From Mesorhizobium sp. PAMC28654 (GTDB lineage: Bacteria > Pseudomonadota > Alphaproteobacteria > Rhizobiales > Rhizobiaceae): a stretch of 64,000 nucleotides of DNA. This document shows, piece by piece, positions 34,720 through 42,761 of the stretch. The first letter of the stretch is position 1. Every line of letters begins with the position of its first letter. The translations under genes were made by a program, and so were the position numbers. The notes under the pieces were generated by a model, which was not told the origin of the DNA, ran no database searches, and saw nothing but the letters and a program-made list of their open reading frames with translations. The stretch covers positions 6,185,001 to 6,249,000 of the forward strand of contig NZ_CP085135.1 of the NCBI RefSeq assembly GCF_020616515.1, in the 5' to 3' direction.

Positions 34720-36501
34720 ATGCAGGAAGACAAGATACGCGAGGCGCTGGTCGAACTTCTGTATCGCAATTCCTATGGCGTGGTCATCTCCAACATCGTC
34801 ATCTCGCTGGCGGCTGTTTATGTGCTGAGATCAGCGGTTTCGCCCACCTGGCTGGCCGTGTGGCTCGGCACACTCTACATTTTGACCGCCATCCGAGTGC
34901 TGGCGTCGCGCCGCTTCCTCGGCCGCGAATGGGCGCCCGAGGCCATCCTGCGCTGGGCCTGGCTGGCGGCTGGCTTTTCCTGGGTGTCGGGCCTGTTGTG
35001 GGGCGGGCTCGGCTGGGTCGGCTTCGTGCCGGAGGCGCCCATCGTGCTGTCCTTCACGGTCATCGTGCTGACCGGCCTGGTCTGCGGCACGGTGCCGTCG
35101 CTGTCGGCCTTTCCGCCGGCCCTGTTCGGCTCGATCCTGGCCACCGTGGTGCCGATCGCCGTGCGGTGCCTGACGATCGACAGCGAGATTTCCGGCCCGT
35201 TCCTGTTCCTGCTGGGCGCGCTGGTGGCGATCAACTTCTACTATTGCCGCATCACTTACCGCATGCTGCGCGAAACCGTCAGCCTGCGGCTGGAGAATGA
35301 GCGCCTGGTGGAGCACCTGCAGGAAGAGCGCGACCGGGCGCAGAGCGCCGACCGCGCCAAGACGCGCTTCCTGGCGGCGGCCAGCCATGATCTGCGCCAG
35401 CCTATCCATGCGTTGAGCCTGCTGGTGTCGACGCTGGCGGTGCTGGGGCAGCGCGGCAACGTGCCCTCGGGCGAGGCGCGCGACCTGGCGGCCCGAGCGA
35501 AATCCGTGGTCGGCAACCTCAGCGGCCTGCTCAACGCGCTGCTCGACATCTCAAAGCTCGACGCTGGCATCGTCACGGTCGCCAATGAAACAGTGCGGCT
35601 ACGCGAACTGTTCGGCGATCTCAGCCACGAGTTCGCCGCCGAGGCCAAGCAGCGCGGCCTCGGCTGGCGGGTGGTCGACAGCGATCTCAAGGTCGACAGC
35701 GATCCGATGATGCTGAAGCGCATCCTGAACAACCTGCTGTCGAACGCCTTTCGCTACACCAGGGAGGGCGGCGTCCTGCTCGGGGTCCGCCGGCGCGGCG
35801 GACTGGTCGAAATCCAGGTTCTGGATACGGGACCGGGCATTGCCGCCGACCAGCAGGCGCTGGTGTTCGAGGAATTCGTCCAATTGCAGAATCCGGCGCG
35901 CGACCGCACGCAAGGACTGGGGCTGGGCCTTGCCATCGTGCGCCGCACAGCCGGGTTGCTCGGCCATCCGCTGAAACTGGTGTCGGTGCCCGGACGCGGC
36001 TCGATGTTTTCCATCACGATAGCGCAAGCCGAGGCCCTACAGTTTGCCCCGCCGCGTGATGCGGTACCGCAGGCGAACATCGCCGCCGGCATCATGGTGG
36101 TGGAGGACGAGACGGATGTGCTCGACGCCATGGTGCTGCTGCTCGGCCTGGAGGGGCACCGCGTCCATGCCGGCCGCTCGGCTGCGGAGGTGCTGCGGGT
36201 CCATGCTGAGGCGCTGGCGGTGGGCGAGGCGCCAGTCGACCTGATCATCGCCGACTACCGCCTGGGTGAGGGTGCCACAGGGCTGGAGGCGGTCAGGGCA
36301 CTCCGCGCCCATCTCGGCCGCGCCGTGCCGTCGATCATCGTCACCGGCGACACCTCGCCCTCGCGTCTCAAGGAGGTCAGCGCCAGCGGTAGCCGCATCC
36401 TGCACAAGCCGATCGCCGGCGAGGAATTGCGCGAGGCGATCCGTGCCGCTTGTGGCGAAGGCGACCGGAGCAAAGCTGGCAGCCGATATGACCATGCCTA
36501 G
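34720..36501 (+). CDS. membrane hybrid sensor histidine kinase with C-terminal receiver
   Basis: The 593-residue protein has five or six N-terminal membrane segments (residues about 15-185), a HisKA domain with His223 in AAASHDLRQPIHALS, a HATPase domain with NNLLSNAFRYT and a glycine-rich lid, and a receiver domain with Asp512 in DLIIADYRLGEGATG. No extracellular sensor domain is present; the membrane part probably senses. I chose the ATG at 34720 (MQEDKIREA), which follows AGGAAG. Phosphate likely passes to its own receiver or to the divergent NarL-type regulator. Confidence 0.88.
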   Translation: MQEDKIREALVELLYRNSYGVVISNIVISLAAVYVLRSAVSPTWLAVWLGTLYILTAIRVLASRRFLGREWAPEAILRWAWLAAGFSWVSGLLWGGLGWVGFVPEAPIVLSFTVIVLTGLVCGTVPSLSAFPPALFGSILATVVPIAVRCLTIDSEISGPFLFLLGALVAINFYYCRITYRMLRETVSLRLENERLVEHLQEERDRAQSADRAKTRFLAAASHDLRQPIHALSLLVSTLAVLGQRGNVPSGEARDLAARAKSVVGNLSGLLNALLDISKLDAGIVTVANETVRLRELFGDLSHEFAAEAKQRGLGWRVVDSDLKVDSDPMMLKRILNNLLSNAFRYTREGGVLLGVRRRGGLVEIQVLDTGPGIAADQQALVFEEFVQLQNPARDRTQGLGLGLAIVRRTAGLLGHPLKLVSVPGRGSMFSITIAQAEALQFAPPRDAVPQANIAAGIMVVEDETDVLDAMVLLLGLEGHRVHAGRSAAEVLRVHAEALAVGEAPVDLIIADYRLGEGATGLEAVRALRAHLGRAVPSIIVTGDTSPSRLKEVSASGSRILHKPIAGEELREAIRAACGEGDRSKAGSRYDHA

Positions 36502-36668
36502 CCAGACGCGACATAGGTCTGGTCCGGCGACTGCATTCATCGAGAGCCATCGCCGACTACCCTTGTGCGCCGACCTGCTCGCAAAGAGGTGAACGGGCAA
36601 GCCCTCAAATCAACCATATTCCGACTGATCGCCATGGGCACATCGCGCCAAGATCACCGGAGAATCCC

Positions 36669-37226
36669 ATGTCCACTGTTACCGAGGCCGCCTCGGATAC
36701 GCCAACACCGCGGTACCGGCCGTCTCAGCGCGTCTTGCACTGGCTGATGGCTATTGTCGTCATTTCAGCGCTCGTCATCGGCCTTTATTGCTCGTATCTC
36801 GAGCAGGGTACAGCGCTCCGCCGCGCCTTGCTCGACGTGCACAAGTCGCTCGGCATGACGGCACTTGTCTTGATCGCGATCCGCCTGCCACTCAGGTTTT
36901 CTTTCGGTGAACCTGCAAATCGGCCGCCGCTTGGCACGTTCATTCATTATGCCGCGCGCTGCACGCATATCCTGCTTTACGTGCTGATGATCCTGATGCC
37001 GCTCGCTGGCTACACCACCTCCGCGGCCGGCGGCCATGACCTGCCATGGTTTGGGTTCTTCCAGTGGCCTGACTTCCTGCCGCTCGACAAGCCGCTGGAG
37101 AAAACCGCCGCCCAAATCCATGAGTATGGCGCCTATTGCTTGTACGCGATCCTCAGCCTGCATGTCCTGGCGGCCCTTTGGCACCACCTGTTCCTTAGGG
37201 ACGGAGTGCTGCGGCGCATGCTGTAG
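36669..37226 (+). CDS. cytochrome b561-family protein
   Basis: The 185-residue protein has four membrane segments and the histidines of the family: RVLHWLMAIVV in helix 1, LLDVHKSLGM in helix 2, and HEYGAYCLYAILSLHVLAAL with the trailing HH. These bind two b-type hemes. It moves electrons from the quinone pool, possibly as a superoxide:ubiquinone oxidoreductase (CybB-like). It stands alone. Confidence 0.87.
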   Translation: MSTVTEAASDTPTPRYRPSQRVLHWLMAIVVISALVIGLYCSYLEQGTALRRALLDVHKSLGMTALVLIAIRLPLRFSFGEPANRPPLGTFIHYAARCTHILLYVLMILMPLAGYTTSAAGGHDLPWFGFFQWPDFLPLDKPLEKTAAQIHEYGAYCLYAILSLHVLAALWHHLFLRDGVLRRML

Positions 37227-37377
37227 CCAGGAAAGTCCGCCGGTCCAGCTGGGTAGCGCGGTGTCTCGCCATCAGCCCGAACTCGTGGTCCGATCCGGAG
37301 GCCATGGGCATCAGCCACGCAGGACATTCGTATCTTTATTGCATTGTGGCATTGGCCTTACGTGCTAAATCCACGCC

Positions 37378-38400
37378 ATGAAGAAGATCGGCTTTTTGTC
37401 TTTCGGGCACTGGACGCCCTCCGCCCAGTCGCAAACGCGTTCGGCGTCCGACGCGCTGCTGCAATCCATCGAGCTCGCCGTCGCGGCGGAACAGCTGGGT
37501 GCGGACGGCGCCTATTTTCGCGTGCACCACTTCGCCCGCCAACTCGGCTCGCCATTCCCGTTGCTGGCGGCGGTGGGTGCGAAGACCAGCCGCATCGAGA
37601 TCGGCACCGCCGTCATCGACATGCGCTACGAGAATCCGATGTACATGGCCGAGGATGCCGGCGCCGCCGATCTCATCGCCGGCGGGCGCCTGCAACTCGG
37701 CATCAGCCGGGGATCGCCCGAACAGGTGATCGATGGCTGGAAACATTTCGGCTACGCCCCAGCGGAAGGGCAGACCGACGCCGACATGGCCCGACACCAT
37801 GCGGAAGTATTCCTGGACGTGCTGCGCGGCGAGGGGTTCGCGCAGCCCAACCCGCGACCGATGTTTCCCAACCCGCCCGGGCTGTTGCGCCTCGAGCCGC
37901 ATTCGGAGGGCCTGCGCGAGCGGATCTGGTGGGGCGCTGCCACCAACGCCACCGCCGAATGGGCGGCGAAGCTCGGCATGAACCTGCAGAGCTCGACGCT
38001 GAAATTCGACGAAAGCGGCAAGCCGTTCCACATCCAGCAGGCCGAACAGATCCGGCTCTACCGCGAGGCCTGGAAGGCTGCGGGCCACGAGCGCCAGCCG
38101 CGTGTCTCGGTCAGCCGCAGCATCTTCGCGCTGGTTGACGATCGCGACCGCGCCTATTTTGGCCGGGGCGGACAGAGTAGCGACCAGATCGGTTTCATAG
38201 AGGAGAATACGAGGGCGATCTTCGGCCGCAACTATGCCGCCGAGCCGGACGTGCTGATCAAGGAACTGGCTGAGGATGAGGCCATCGCGGAAGCCGATAC
38301 GCTGCTGTTGACCGTCCCCAACCAACTCGGCGTCGACTACAACGCGCATATCATCGAGGCCATCCTGACCCATGTCGCGCCGGCCCTGGGCTGGCGTTGA
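37378..38400 (+). CDS. LLM-class flavin-dependent oxidoreductase
   Basis: The 340-residue protein has the bacterial luciferase-like barrel: IGFLSFGHWTPSAQSQ, GADGAYFRVHHFARQLGSPF, IEIGTAVIDMRYENPMYMAE and LQLGISRGSPEQVI. It binds FMN or F420-type flavin and oxidises an aldehyde-like or sulfonate-type substrate. It is monocistronic and no flavin reductase is adjacent, so the substrate is unknown. Confidence 0.87.
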   Translation: MKKIGFLSFGHWTPSAQSQTRSASDALLQSIELAVAAEQLGADGAYFRVHHFARQLGSPFPLLAAVGAKTSRIEIGTAVIDMRYENPMYMAEDAGAADLIAGGRLQLGISRGSPEQVIDGWKHFGYAPAEGQTDADMARHHAEVFLDVLRGEGFAQPNPRPMFPNPPGLLRLEPHSEGLRERIWWGAATNATAEWAAKLGMNLQSSTLKFDESGKPFHIQQAEQIRLYREAWKAAGHERQPRVSVSRSIFALVDDRDRAYFGRGGQSSDQIGFIEENTRAIFGRNYAAEPDVLIKELAEDEAIAEADTLLLTVPNQLGVDYNAHIIEAILTHVAPALGWR

Positions 38401-38504
38401 GTCTTGTCCTGGCCGTCGAGGTGCCGCTTCAGCGGGGTTGGGTGAACAGCCACAATTCGCGCAACGAATTCAAGATGGGCGTTTGATCACCGCTTCATTC
38501 TTAT

Positions 38505-38538
38505 AGCGGTTCGTCATTCACAGAAAAGCAGAACCGCT
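38505..38538. repeat. hairpin with 8-bp arms (AGCGGTTC ... GAACCGCT)
   Basis: Perfect inverted arms lie 18 bases apart, just before the next repeat element. There is no T tract, so it is more likely a dispersed palindrome than a terminator. Confidence 0.55.
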
Positions 38539-38550
38539 CTATCTGTTGTT

Positions 38551-38592
38551 TTGACGCAATTCCCGACGGAAAACCGTTTCACACTTTTCCTC
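38551..38592. repeat. short intergenic element, third copy
   Basis: It starts TTGACGCAATTCC, continues with GGAAAACCGTTTCACACTTT and ends in TCCTCGACG, where the second arm is degraded. It shares the core with 33919-33961. Confidence 0.65.
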
Positions 38593-38600
38593 GACGCTCT

Positions 38601-39242
38601 TCACCGGGAAAAGCCAGCTGGCATGCTCTCGCCATCCGCTTGAATCTGATCAAGATATGCGTGGGTCGCGGCTGGCGCGACTTGCGACAGGTTGTTCAGA
38701 TAGGGGTTGTGTCGCAACCATATCCTCAGCGGCTTGTTGCCTTCCTGGCTGACCTCCAGCCAGTCGCTGCGGTTGTGATGCTTGCCATATCGGTACCGAT
38801 AGGTGATCTCGGCCGTAGCGCGGTTGAACACGTCTCTATAGGTGCTGGCCATATGACAGCTGGTGCCGATTATCGATGTGTCAGTGGCAACGACGTGGAT
38901 TTTGGAATGAGAAAAAGAGACGACGACTGACGCTATGAGAATAGCAAGCGCAAATAGTCCTATGGGCGCCGACCTGGCTCCTTTTACGCTGGAATCAAGA
39001 CCCTGATTTTCGGCCAGCCGGGCTGAATATCTTCCTCCAGGGACGCTTCCCCCCAAGGTCGTTTCCGGGAGGGGAATCAGCATGGTAAGCCAAAAGGCCA
39101 AAGCACAAAGGCAGCTAAGCAAAACGACGCTTGCCACGAACAACAGAACCATGCGTTGGTCGCAGGGATAGTCTGGGAGCAGACCGTCGGTGAGCGGAAG
39201 CTCCATTTTCGGAAAGCCTGTCTTGGTCGGTGGCGGTCTCAT
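38601..39242 (-). CDS. hypothetical membrane protein (213 aa), DUF3592-like
   Basis: It has two membrane segments (MVLLFVASVVLLSCLCALAF and GLFALAILIASVVVSFS). After the second, a beta-rich domain (IHVVATDTSIIG, then TAEITYRYRYGKHHNRSDW, then LRIWLRHNPY) resembles the DUF3592 type of exported domain. The start may also be at MELPLT (39206). Function unknown. The gene converges with the LLM gene across the repeat cluster. Confidence 0.55.
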   Translation of the reverse strand: MRPPPTKTGFPKMELPLTDGLLPDYPCDQRMVLLFVASVVLLSCLCALAFWLTMLIPLPETTLGGSVPGGRYSARLAENQGLDSSVKGARSAPIGLFALAILIASVVVSFSHSKIHVVATDTSIIGTSCHMASTYRDVFNRATAEITYRYRYGKHHNRSDWLEVSQEGNKPLRIWLRHNPYLNNLSQVAPAATHAYLDQIQADGESMPAGFSR

Positions 39243-39437
39243 CGCTTCTATCTTACGGGCTTCCAGCCGTCCATTGGGTCATGCTGCTGATCCTCGATGC
39301 GCCTGGATGCGCCTGAGCCGCTGAAGCGCACCGCGTATGAACGGTTTCATGCGACGCGCCTCAGGTCCCGTTTTTATGCCTGCCGTTGTCCCCAAACCGG
39401 TGCACTCTTGGGCGACATGCATTAGCCGCACGGTGCT

Positions 39438-40685
39438 TCACAGTTCCTTCTCCGCCAGTTCCCTGAATGCGTCGGGGACCGATCGTGCGGCTTCCAGCGC
39501 CACCGTGCCGTAGCCGACGGCCTGCTTGCCGAAGCGTTCGCGGATCTTGTCGATGGCGAGGTCGGCGCCGAAGCGCGCGAGGCCTTGTTTAGTGCCCGGC
39601 CTTCGCCTTTCGTCGCCAAGACCGAGCGGCAATTCCAGTTGCAGTTCGGCACTTTCCTCCAGATGCGAGACGGAAATCGCCAGGAGCGAAATCGTCCTTT
39701 CGCGGGGATGGGCGGCGAGCACGCCGCGCACCAGATCCTCGGCGATCTCGGCCAGCATGGCGGTTGCCGAAATCGGCTGGTCCAGCGTGATCGAGCGGGT
39801 GACGGCGCTGAGATCGGCGAAGCGCACGCGCACCGTGACCGTGCGGCCGGGCCGCGCCTTGGCGCGCAGCCGGCTGGCGACGCGGTCGGCCAGATGCAGC
39901 AGCGTCGGCACAAAGACGCTCTCCACGGCCGGCTTGCTGCCCAGCGCCGACTGGGCGCCGGCCGAGCGCGCGCGGCGATGCGTCTCAAGCTTTCGCGGGT
40001 CACGATTCCAGGCAAGTGCCGCGAGCTTTTCGCCAGCGGCCGGACCGAGCAGGCGCTGCAGCGCGCCGCTGTGCGTCTTGGCCAACTGGCCGATGGTCTC
40101 GACGCCGATTTCGGCGAGCCTGGCCCTGGTCACCGGGCCCACGCCCCACATCAGCCCGACCGGCAATTCGTGAAGGAATTCAAGCTCGGTGCCGGGATCG
40201 ACGACCACCAACCCGTCGGGTTTTGCCACTTGCGAGGCGATCTTGGCGAGATGCTTGGTGCGGGCGACGCCGATCGAGATCGGCAGGCCGAGCTCGTCGC
40301 GTACGCGGCGGCGAATGGTGGTGGCGATCTCGGCCGGCGGACCGAACAGATGGGTGCAGCCGGCGACATCGGCAAAGGCCTCGTCGATGGAGATGCGCTC
40401 GACCAGCGGTGTGAAATCGTCGAGCACCTTTATGGCGGCGTCGCCCAGCCGCTGGTATTCGCTGAAATTGCCGCCGACGAAGATCATTCGCGGGCAAAGC
40501 TCGCGCGCCTTGCGCCCCGGCATGCCGCCGCGCACACCAAAGGCCCTGGCCTCATAGGAGGCGGCGAGCACCACCCCGCCGCCGACGGCGATCGGCTTGC
40601 CCCTGAGTGACGGGTCGAGCAACTGCTCGACCGAGGCATAGAAGGCGTCGAGATCGGCGTGCAGGACGGTGGCTGTCGTTTCCAT
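39438..40685 (-). CDS. dinB: DNA polymerase IV (Y-family translesion polymerase)
   Basis: The 415-residue protein has the Y-family motifs: VLHADLDAFYASVEQLLDP at the start, SYEARAFGVRGGMPG, the catalytic SIDEAFADVAG, and SIGVARTKHLAKIAS, then a helix-hairpin-helix (MWGVGPVTRARLAEIG) and little-finger domain. It bypasses DNA lesions and is error-prone. I start at METTATV because the SOS box at 40750-40764 lies inside any longer version. No C-terminal beta-clamp motif was obvious. It is monocistronic and SOS-regulated. Confidence 0.92.
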   Translation of the reverse strand: METTATVLHADLDAFYASVEQLLDPSLRGKPIAVGGGVVLAASYEARAFGVRGGMPGRKARELCPRMIFVGGNFSEYQRLGDAAIKVLDDFTPLVERISIDEAFADVAGCTHLFGPPAEIATTIRRRVRDELGLPISIGVARTKHLAKIASQVAKPDGLVVVDPGTELEFLHELPVGLMWGVGPVTRARLAEIGVETIGQLAKTHSGALQRLLGPAAGEKLAALAWNRDPRKLETHRRARSAGAQSALGSKPAVESVFVPTLLHLADRVASRLRAKARPGRTVTVRVRFADLSAVTRSITLDQPISATAMLAEIAEDLVRGVLAAHPRERTISLLAISVSHLEESAELQLELPLGLGDERRRPGTKQGLARFGADLAIDKIRERFGKQAVGYGTVALEAARSVPDAFRELAEKEL

Positions 40686-40749
40686 GCCGACCGTCCACTT
40701 GCGGCGGCCCAAAGAGGCGAACCGCATATTCGAGGTTGCTGACAGACTG

Positions 40750-40764
40750 GAACAAATAGAGAAC
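40750..40764 (-). promoter_or_regulatory. LexA (SOS) box upstream of dinB
   Basis: On the minus strand this reads GTTCTCTATTTGTTC, an exact GTTC-N7-GTTC, the alphaproteobacterial LexA operator. It lies 65 bases upstream of the dinB start chosen here and shows SOS control. Confidence 0.85.
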
Positions 40765-40853
40765 AACTCCATTGTTTGTCAAGGCGCGGCCAGCAGCCTT
40801 TCCTGGTTTCCGCACCCTCCAATGCCGGTTGCCTCGCGTTTCCCAGCCGCTCC

Positions 40854-41249
40854 CTATGCGTCGAGCAGGGCGGTGCCGTAGGAATTGTCGATGACGCAAA
40901 GCCATTTTCCGTGGGCATCCTTGCGGAAAACATAGGTCGCCCGTCTCACGATGGAGCCCTGGATGCCGTGGGCATCGACCGTGTCCAGGACGGTCTCCAT
41001 GATGACAAGGGCGGAGTCGCCGCCCTCGATCACCTTCATGGCGCCCTGCCTGACCTTGATCTGGTGATTGAAGTGATCGGCGATTGCCACGAAAGCCCTG
41101 TGGATTTGCGCCTTGCCCGTCGCGTTGAGTCCCGGCTTCACAACCAGCGTTGCGTCTTCGGCGTAGAAGCCCATCAACGCCTCGAAATCTTCAGCCGTGA
41201 TCGCTCGATCGGCGGCTTCGATAAGCTGTTTCAATTCATGATCTGACAT
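40854..41249 (-). CDS. NTF2-like protein (DUF4440/SnoaL type)
   Basis: The 131-residue protein has the NTF2 pattern ADRAITAEDFEALMGFYAED followed by ATLVVKPG, and ends in a beta strand WLCVIDNSYGTALL. Such proteins are small enzymes or detoxification factors of unknown substrate. A GGAGACGG ribosome-binding site precedes the ATG at 41249. A structured leader with a terminator lies immediately upstream (41281-41391). Confidence 0.75.
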   Translation of the reverse strand: MSDHELKQLIEAADRAITAEDFEALMGFYAEDATLVVKPGLNATGKAQIHRAFVAIADHFNHQIKVRQGAMKVIEGGDSALVIMETVLDTVDAHGIQGSIVRRATYVFRKDAHGKWLCVIDNSYGTALLDA

Positions 41250-41280
41250 TTCCGTCTCCGGTTGCGCCCGCGAGACGGAA

Positions 41281-41391
41281 AACAAAAAACCCGCCTCGGG
41301 GGGCGGGTTGCATCATATGGAAAAAGGACGCGCGCTAACCCACCATTCAAGGAATGGTGGGAATAATCGGCAGGGCGCGAAAATTGTCCAT
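41281..41391 (-). ncRNA. candidate structured leader or small RNA with a 14-codon ORF, hairpin and terminator
   Basis: On the minus strand, in order: a 14-codon ORF (41391-41347, MDNFRALPIIPTIP and TGA); a perfect 10-bp hairpin at 41339-41361 in which that stop lies; and a strong hairpin at 41288-41309 (AACCCGCC arms) followed by TTTTTTGTTTT. The layout resembles a leader-peptide attenuator ahead of the NTF2 gene, or an independent sRNA, or merely the terminator of the HxlR gene. Three Ile codons in the ORF are notable. Confidence 0.5.
41288..41309 (-). terminator. intrinsic terminator on the minus strand
   Basis: An 8-bp GC-rich stem (AACCCGCC/GGCGGGTT) with a six-base loop is followed on the minus strand by a U-rich run. 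It can stop transcripts coming from the HxlR gene side before the NTF2 gene. Confidence 0.85.
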
Positions 41392-41448
41392 GCCCGCCGT
41401 TTACCACATCCGCCGCCGCAGTCCAGCCGTGGTGCAGGCTTGGATCAA

Positions 41449-41877
41449 TCAGTCCTGAACCTGGACAATATGCTCTGTGTGTAGCCTTGCCTTCATGGCT
41501 TCCAGCGCCGGCTCGCCGCCAGCCGCAAGCTCATTGGCGACATCAGCCAGATCGGCGTCGGCCTTGCGGTGCCTGGCTCCCCAGGCGCCCAACGTCGCCA
41601 GCACCGGCAGCAGGTCTATCCCGGCTTCTGTCAGTCGGTAGATCGCCTTGAGCTTGTGGCTGGGATCGCTGCTTCGGGTGATGATGCCTTCGTCCTGCAA
41701 GGTCTGCAGCCGCTCGGCCAGCGTGCGCGAGGAGATGCCTTCGTCGGATTGCAGGAGCTCCCGGAAGTGCTTCTTTCCCGCGAAAACCAGGTCGCGGATG
41801 ATCAGCAGCGTCCAGCGGTCGCCGAGCAATTCAAGCGTCAGGTTGATGGGACAGCCGGATTTTCCCGTGGTCGACAT
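41449..41877 (-). CDS. HxlR-family transcriptional regulator
   Basis: The 142-residue protein has the HxlR winged helix (CPINLTLELLGDRWTLLIIR, then HFRELLQSDEGISSRTLAER and YRLTEAGIDLLPVL). It is divergent from the DHFR-like gene at 41990, a frequent pairing, and probably represses it. Two direct repeats of GTTCCA-n2-T-n-TAAA in the gap may be its sites. Confidence 0.88.
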   Translation of the reverse strand: MSTTGKSGCPINLTLELLGDRWTLLIIRDLVFAGKKHFRELLQSDEGISSRTLAERLQTLQDEGIITRSSDPSHKLKAIYRLTEAGIDLLPVLATLGAWGARHRKADADLADVANELAAGGEPALEAMKARLHTEHIVQVQD

Positions 41878-41884
41878 CTCAGTG

Positions 41885-41953
41885 GTTCCATTTTTAAATC
41901 ACTTTACTATTGACACCGTTTTTGGCTGGGATCAATAGTTCCAATTGTAAACC
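41885..41953. promoter_or_regulatory. direct repeats, candidate HxlR operator region
   Basis: GTTCCATTTTTAAATC at 41885 and GTTCCAATTGTAAACC at 41938 lie between the divergent HxlR and DHFR-like genes, in the same orientation and 53 bases apart (about five helical turns). Confidence 0.45.
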
Positions 41954-41989
41954 ATTAATCGCCTCGGTCGCTCCGGGAAAGGTGACACA

Positions 41990-42592
41990 ATGAGAAAGCT
42001 CATCCTGCAGATGCAGATGTCGGTCGACGGCTTTGTCGGCGCCCATGCCGATCATGACTGGCAGCTCTGGAACTGGGGCGGCGATTGCCCGTGGGACGAT
42101 GCGTTGAAGCAGGATTTCAACGCCGTGTTCGGCGGCATCGACACCATATTGCTCAGCCGCAAGATGGCGGAGGAGGGGTACCTGACCCATTGGGGCAAGG
42201 CCGCCAAGAATTATCGAGCAGACAGCTTCTATGCATTCGCGCAACGCATCGTCGATGCAAGCAAGGTGGTGCCAACAGACAGGCTCAAGGCATCGCGGTG
42301 GGAACGAACGACGGTTGTCAGCGGAAACCTGCCGGATGAGGTCAAGGTGCTGAAAGCCGGGGCGCTGAAGGCCGCCGGGCAGGGAGACATCGCCGTCTTC
42401 GGCGGCGCGGGCTTTGCATCGGCGCTGATCGCCGCCGGGCTCGTGGACGAGTTCCAGCTGTTCATCAATCCGGCGGTGCTTGGCGACGGCCTCCGGATAT
42501 TCGACGCCAGCAGTTTCTCGAAACTGGGTCTGCTCGGCTCGAAGGCCTATGCCTGCGGCATGGTGGTGAACCGCTACGCGCCGGTCGTGTGA
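41990..42592 (+). CDS. dihydrofolate reductase-family / RibD C-terminal-like protein
   Basis: The 200-residue protein has LILQMQMSVDGFVGAHADHD at the N-terminus and GDIAVFGGAGFASALIAAGL, the NADPH-binding turn of RibD C-terminal domain proteins, followed by DEFQLFINPAVLGDGLRIF. These are small NADPH-dependent reductases of broad substrate range, not the housekeeping DHFR. Regulated by the divergent HxlR gene. Confidence 0.85.
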   Translation: MRKLILQMQMSVDGFVGAHADHDWQLWNWGGDCPWDDALKQDFNAVFGGIDTILLSRKMAEEGYLTHWGKAAKNYRADSFYAFAQRIVDASKVVPTDRLKASRWERTTVVSGNLPDEVKVLKAGALKAAGQGDIAVFGGAGFASALIAAGLVDEFQLFINPAVLGDGLRIFDASSFSKLGLLGSKAYACGMVVNRYAPVV

Positions 42593-42761
42593 GCCATGGC
42601 GCGCAAGGGCGCGTTGCCGCCCGGATGGACTTTCGCGGCGACTGGATAAAAAATGCAACCGGATTGTCGGAGTGGGATTCGTTTGAGCGTCCTTGGAGCG
42701 CAACCGGCGTGGTGAAGCTGCAAGTCGTCGCGCCGTGCGGACACCAATTCGGGAGAAAAGC

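Noticed and set aside
39296..39315. Tandem GATGCGCCTG x2
   Set aside because: Two copies of ten bases in GC-rich DNA are expected by chance, and no gene or site depends on them.
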